Below the pieces are notes generated by a model that made no database searches, was not told the origin of the DNA, and saw nothing but the letters and a program-made list of their open reading frames with translations. From the NCBI GenBank assembly GCA_964372215.1, contig CAYJQC010000002.1, forward strand, positions 124,001 to 188,000: a stretch of DNA of 64,000 nucleotides. The letters run 5' to 3'. Both the position numbers and the translations under genes were made by a program. Position 1 is the first letter of the stretch. Every line of letters starts with the position of its first letter. Below are positions 60,705 to 64,000 of the stretch, piece after piece. This stretch comes from DAIMFL01 sp964372215. Its GTDB lineage: Bacteria > Pseudomonadota > Alphaproteobacteria > Dongiales > Dongiaceae.

Positions 60705-61451
60705 ATGCTTGGTGACGCTCTTCCGCTCACTCCCGAAACGCTTCTTGTCTTTGTCGACGAAACGGGTATCGAGGATTACAGCGATCCGAAGAATCCAACC
60801 TTTGGGCGTGGCGGATGCGCTGTCCTTGGCAAGGGATACGGAGACAAGATCAAGCACCCATGGCGCAAGCTCAAACGTGAGAAGCTGGGGGGCGCCAACA
60901 AGCCATTCCACGCGGCCGAGTTCGAGCGGACTCGGCCGAAACTCGTGCAGATCACATCCATCAATAGATTCTTACGTCAATCCTTCTGGCGCTTTGCCGT
61001 CATGAGTGACGGCGGGACGAAGCTTCCCCCTGGAGTTGATGGGCATCGCGCTGTGTCACTGGTCACGGTGAACTTTGTCTCCCGAATGGTAGCCACGTGT
61101 GACGCCAATGTCGTGGCGCTTGTGTTCGAGGCGTCAGAGCGCGGGAATGCGCTGGTTCAAAGGGATTTCGACCTTGCGAACATGAACTTGGTCAACCGCG
61201 CGGGGCAACTTGTCGAGGTCGATGGCTATTTCATGGACAAGAAATCTAAGGAACCGGGTCTTGAGGTGGCTGACCTGATTGCCCATACGGCCGGTCGGCA
61301 GCGGCGCCATGAGCTGGCGGGGAAGGCCGGTGTGGCCAAGGATTTCGAGCACATGTACTGGCACAGCCCGATCCCTCCGGCGTTCATGTCCATCAATAAT
61401 GTGCAGCTCACGGCGCTTGCCATCGAAAAGGGGAATCCCATAGAAAGATAA
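60705..61451 (+). CDS. DUF3800 protein
   Basis: A 248-residue protein beginning with the DUF3800 mark: LLVFVDETGIED (Asp18, Glu19), then PFHAAEFE (near residue 70) and LEVADLIAHTAGR (about 205-217). The family has been predicted to hold an RNase H-like metal site and is common in mobile and defence regions, but its role is not established. An agaggagcg ribosome site lies before the ATG. It starts after about 240 bases of AT-rich DNA and is followed 22 bases later by the 90-residue gene, so both may be one unit. Confidence 0.75.
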   Translation: MLGDALPLTPETLLVFVDETGIEDYSDPKNPTFGRGGCAVLGKGYGDKIKHPWRKLKREKLGGANKPFHAAEFERTRPKLVQITSINRFLRQSFWRFAVMSDGGTKLPPGVDGHRAVSLVTVNFVSRMVATCDANVVALVFEASERGNALVQRDFDLANMNLVNRAGQLVEVDGYFMDKKSKEPGLEVADLIAHTAGRQRRHELAGKAGVAKDFEHMYWHSPIPPAFMSINNVQLTALAIEKGNPIER

Positions 61452-61473
61452 TCACCGGACACAGGGTGCGATC

Positions 61474-61746
61474 GTGAGTGAAAAGTCTCGCATGACATTG
61501 GTTCAGCTTGAAACTGGAAAGCCAACCACGATCGGCTTCAACAGGCCTGTCAAGTTCAGGGGGGCGTTTGCTTACGGCACCTATGTCGAGGGCACCATAC
61601 CGCCGAACAGCGGTCTCACGGTCTGCAACAATGGCGACATCACTGAATTCTCAATCGTGATCGACGACGAGAGTGTAAAGAAGCCGGCCCTTGTTCAATC
61701 GCTCCCTGCGATGCCGGACGATAGCGACGGCACCGATCAGGCGTAA
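61474..61746 (+). CDS. 90-residue hypothetical protein paired with DUF3800
   Basis: A small, mainly beta-strand protein with a GTG start reading VSEKSRMTLVQLETG, and a middle part VKFRGAFAYGTYVEGTIPP then LTVCNNGDITEFSIVIDDES. It has no membrane span and an acidic tail. I do not recognise a family. It lies right after the DUF3800 gene on the same strand, and is convergent with the HEPN gene, so it may be its partner or an antitoxin-like companion; nothing more can be said. Confidence 0.55.
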   Translation: MSEKSRMTLVQLETGKPTTIGFNRPVKFRGAFAYGTYVEGTIPPNSGLTVCNNGDITEFSIVIDDESVKKPALVQSLPAMPDDSDGTDQA

Positions 61747-61804
61747 GGATCGACTCTCTCAGTTAATCTCTACTCAGACCATGCGCGCCGCTTTGCGCAG
61801 GAGC

Positions 61805-63352
61805 CTAGAGGTCTGTGCCGGGCCACGCCGTGGCCCTGCTCAGTGCCGTACAGCTCTTGACCCTGATAGCCGACAGGATGCGCTTTGTCTCGGCATAGAG
61901 ATACAGCTGATCGTCCTGCGTGATGATCCGGGCATGCATGGTGCATATCCTAATTGGATAGAGGCGCTGGAACGATTCTTGCACAGATTCCTGCCGCCGG
62001 AAAACTGGCTTGAACACCTCGTCCCAGTTATCCCGCCGCATGATGATACGCACGTAATCGGTGAAATCGGCATAAGCGATCAGCGGGCGATCCGGCTCGC
62101 CGTCGTCGCGAGCTCTTTGCTGCTTTTCAAGCCAGCTCTTGCGGATCTCTCCAGGCGCCCGGTGCCTTGTCCAGTGCTCACCGAAGGCGGCCGTCATCGC
62201 CGTATCGATGAAGCGGCGGAGTTGATGCTCAAACAACATTAGCTGCTTATGCGCGTCGTTCGTCCGTTCAAAACCGGCTTCCTCCTCATCCTTCTCACCC
62301 GCCCGGCCGTCATATTCGTCCAGGAAAGGCGGGAGTATGTCCCGGAGGCCCGCGATCGAAATCCCTTGCTCGAAAGCTCCGCGGGGGAACCTCGTCAGAC
62401 GCGGGTCAAGACCGCGGTCCGCGTAGAACTCCGTGCGCTTCCACGGATCGGTGAAAATACCTTCCGGGAACGCAATGGTGCCGCGCCAGTCGCCGAGATC
62501 GGTCCGCAACAGATCGGCCAAGCGCTCGTCGAACGGGTGGGACTCCCGCAGCGAGAGCCCAATCCGCTGCAACTCCGCAAAGCCAGCGAAGGACTGCAAC
62601 TTGTCCTGCATATCGAGCCACGGCACGCGCATCGCTTCCGCGGCCCGCTGGATTTCAATCGCGTGCTTCTGCAACTCCCCCGATGCAGAAAACACGTTGG
62701 AAAGCCGATCGTCAGCAAAGAAACTCTTTGCTTCCTCTAAGTCGGGCAGCCGGAAACGGGATTGATAGTCCGCAAAAAGCTTGCGCGCGCTCTCAAACGC
62801 ATTGTTCAGCACGGAACCGGCGGTAGGGGTTCCGGCGAGCCCCAGCTCTCCCGCAGGTCCCAGAGCTGCACGCAGCCAGCTCCGCTCGCTCTCGATCAGG
62901 TCGGTCACGCAATGCCGGGCGGCATCTCTCCGGGACTCTTCCAGAGTTTCGTGCAGGGGCCTTAGGTCTTTTTCAAACGCCGCAAGCAGGCTCTGAAGTT
63001 CATTCTGCGGGGACAGGAGTGCGCCAAGCTGAGCCCGCTCCTGTTCCTCACGCTCACGCAGGAGGTCGAGGGCGGTGCTCTTACCGAAACTTCCGATTGC
63101 CATGGCGTTGAGTGTGGCCTGTTCGTTGAATATCTGCAGCATTCTCTCCCGTTCGGCCGCGGGTCCTAATATCGCCTCAAATTGGACCTGCTCGCGGCTA
63201 AACCGGTCTGTCAGCTCGCGCAAGGTCGTGGCTTCGGAAATAGCCTGCAGCGATGCGCCCAACGGGCTCATCCGCTCACGGATGGTTTCCAGAGTACGCG
63301 TAAGATTCTTATGGGCCTGTGCAGCAGCGTCAGTTTCCATGACTTGCTCCAT
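61805..63352 (-). CDS. coiled-coil protein with C-terminal Swt1-like HEPN domain
   Basis: A 515-residue protein. Residues 1-330 are mostly helical and charged, with long coiled-coil stretches (for example LDLLREREEQERAQLGALL). Residues about 367-500 match the Swt1-like HEPN domain: LMLFEHQLRRFIDTAM, a YADFTDYVRII segment, DNWDEVFKPVF, and RICTMHARIITQDD. The R-x4-H pair, Arg468 and His473, is the usual HEPN RNase active site. This architecture suggests an RNA-cutting effector with a sensor-like helical front. The start ATG at 63352 has ggagaag upstream; a TTG at 63412 is unlikely. It points into the island, away from the lepB remnant. Confidence 0.7.
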   Translation of the reverse strand: MEQVMETDAAAQAHKNLTRTLETIRERMSPLGASLQAISEATTLRELTDRFSREQVQFEAILGPAAERERMLQIFNEQATLNAMAIGSFGKSTALDLLREREEQERAQLGALLSPQNELQSLLAAFEKDLRPLHETLEESRRDAARHCVTDLIESERSWLRAALGPAGELGLAGTPTAGSVLNNAFESARKLFADYQSRFRLPDLEEAKSFFADDRLSNVFSASGELQKHAIEIQRAAEAMRVPWLDMQDKLQSFAGFAELQRIGLSLRESHPFDERLADLLRTDLGDWRGTIAFPEGIFTDPWKRTEFYADRGLDPRLTRFPRGAFEQGISIAGLRDILPPFLDEYDGRAGEKDEEEAGFERTNDAHKQLMLFEHQLRRFIDTAMTAAFGEHWTRHRAPGEIRKSWLEKQQRARDDGEPDRPLIAYADFTDYVRIIMRRDNWDEVFKPVFRRQESVQESFQRLYPIRICTMHARIITQDDQLYLYAETKRILSAIRVKSCTALSRATAWPGTDL

Positions 63353-63414
63353 CAACTTCTCCGTCGCGATCACAGGAATCTTATACGGCGATTCCGTGAT
63401 TCTGGAAAGCAAAG

Positions 63415-63813
63415 GTGGCGCGTACGCCCGCCCGAACCCACGGGTCGAACGGATGGACCGGGCTCTATGGAGTCCTGCACGTGAACGGCGTCGCCGCCGT
63501 TCGCGAGACCTCGGATCAGCCGGGCGGCGCCAACGACCCCGCCGTGCAGCGCTATCGGGAGACGCTGCCGGAAACCGTTGCCCACGAAATCGTCGAGCGT
63601 GGGGACACCAGGCGCTATCACGACACGGAACCGGAAGCGGTGCCGGAGGGCCATCTCTTCGTGCTCGGCGACAACCGCTACAACTCGCTGAACAGCAGAA
63701 CGCTGCCGCAACTTGGCGGCCTTGGCTTCATCCCCATCGAGAACCTCATCGGCCGCGTGACCTACATCTACTGGTCCGGCGACCTCCGCCGCATCGGCAC
63801 CTCGGTCGAGTGA
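63415..63813 (+). pseudogene. lepB: signal peptidase I remnant, 5' part missing
   Basis: The frame encodes only the second half of a type I signal peptidase. GVLHVNGVAAVRE is the post-catalytic strand, EGHLFVLGDNRYNSLNSR is the conserved box E, and GFIPIENLIGRVTYIYWS is the C-terminal end. The N-terminal membrane helix, the catalytic Ser and the general-base Lys (box D, KR-x-GxPGD) are absent. The sequence that should contain them is replaced by the AT-rich island from about 63440 leftward. The open frame can begin at a GTG at 63415, but the product would be inactive. It is probably a gene cut by the insertion, or the edge of a former duplication. Confidence 0.8.
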
Positions 63814-63826
63814 GGCGCCCACCACT

Positions 63827-64000
63827 TCAGAACATCATCCGCTCGATGACGACGTTCAACAGCCTGCCGATCATGAAGTCGATGGCGACCAGTCCGGCGG
63901 CCGGCAAGATGCCCGTGCCGAGCGCCGTCCTGGCGATGAACCAGCCATAGAAAAGCAGCGCCGCCCGCAACCCGTAATACGCGATGCTCGCCGAAATGCC
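63827..64000 (-). CDS. C-terminal end of a membrane protein, cut by window edge
   Basis: On the minus strand an open frame enters from beyond the window and stops at TGA (63827-63829). The last 57 residues include two hydrophobic stretches, RAALLFYGWFIARTALGTG and LPAAGLVAIDFMIGRLLNVV, and end ERMMF. Convergent with the signal peptidase remnant. The family cannot be named from this fragment. Confidence 0.55.
   Translation of the reverse strand, partial: GISASIAYYGLRAALLFYGWFIARTALGTGILPAAGLVAIDFMIGRLLNVVIERMMF

Larger units (their letters stand above)
60461..63440. other. AT-richer insert with DUF3800, unknown and HEPN genes
   Basis: From the end of truA the sequence becomes clearly AT-rich (60461-60704 is the most AT-rich gap in the window). 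Codon use then stays unlike the flanks through to about 63400, where GC-rich sequence resumes inside a broken signal peptidase gene. It holds two rightward genes and one leftward gene. No integrase, transposase or direct repeat was found at the edges. I read it as a horizontally acquired, defence-type island. Confidence 0.7.

Noticed and set aside
63415..63813. An intact small signal peptidase gene
   Set aside because: It lacks the membrane helix and the Ser/Lys catalytic dyad, and no S26 enzyme works without them.

Overview
The window is dense, GC-rich bacterial chromosome with the gene order of an alphaproteobacterium, most likely a Rhodospirillales-type genus. The support is three classic alphaproteobacterial blocks: rpmH-rnpA-yidD-yidC-engB-argB; a cytochrome c gene diverging from kdsB-pheA; and rmuC-def-fmt-truA. 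Frequent GTG/TTG starts, 1-4 base overlaps between genes and several families of intergenic palindromic repeats agree. This is inference from gene content; no 16S gene is present.

Layout. 0-10 kb: an MscS channel, an ArsC-like reductase, a methyltransferase, a TPR protein, a phytochelatin-synthase-like peptidase behind a membrane [2Fe-2S] adenylate cyclase, then a dpaL-DUF1289-EamA operon and a PAS_5 protein. 10-19.6 kb: tRNA-Arg(ACG), two secreted or lipoprotein genes, gpt, panB-panC, a lipoprotein gamma-glutamyltransferase and small genes. 19.6-21.2 kb: an AT-richer insert with a single diadenylate-cyclase-like (DAC) gene whose RHR motif is degenerate. 21.2-29.3 kb: rlmI, the phage-shock-protein locus (pspF against a sigma54-driven small membrane ORF-pspA-pspB-pspC), an orphan histidine kinase, and a MerA-like flavoprotein with a VTT membrane protein. 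29.5-34 kb: rpmH to argB. 34-42 kb: a hybrid sensor kinase with PilZ, an ArnT-like glycosyltransferase, GST, M17 aminopeptidase, MarR and hydroxypyruvate reductase. 42-48 kb: the yejABEF peptide importer. 48-60.5 kb: HAD hydrolase, MFS, glutamine amidotransferase, hisN, a tandem two-haem cytochrome c, kdsB-pheA, SPFH/NfeD, and rmuC-def-fmt-truA.

60.46-63.4 kb is a second AT-richer insert (DUF3800 protein, a 90-residue unknown, and a convergent coiled-coil protein ending in a Swt1-like HEPN domain). It abuts a signal peptidase I remnant without its catalytic half, then the end of a membrane-protein gene that runs off the window.

The two AT-rich inserts are the best candidates for undescribed biology. 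Both hold conflict- or defence-type domains (DAC; HEPN and DUF3800) in an otherwise housekeeping chromosome. The rest is well understood, apart from the redox-type cyclase next to the phytochelatin-synthase-like gene, an unrecognised 54-residue first gene of the psp operon, and at least four families of palindromic intergenic repeats.
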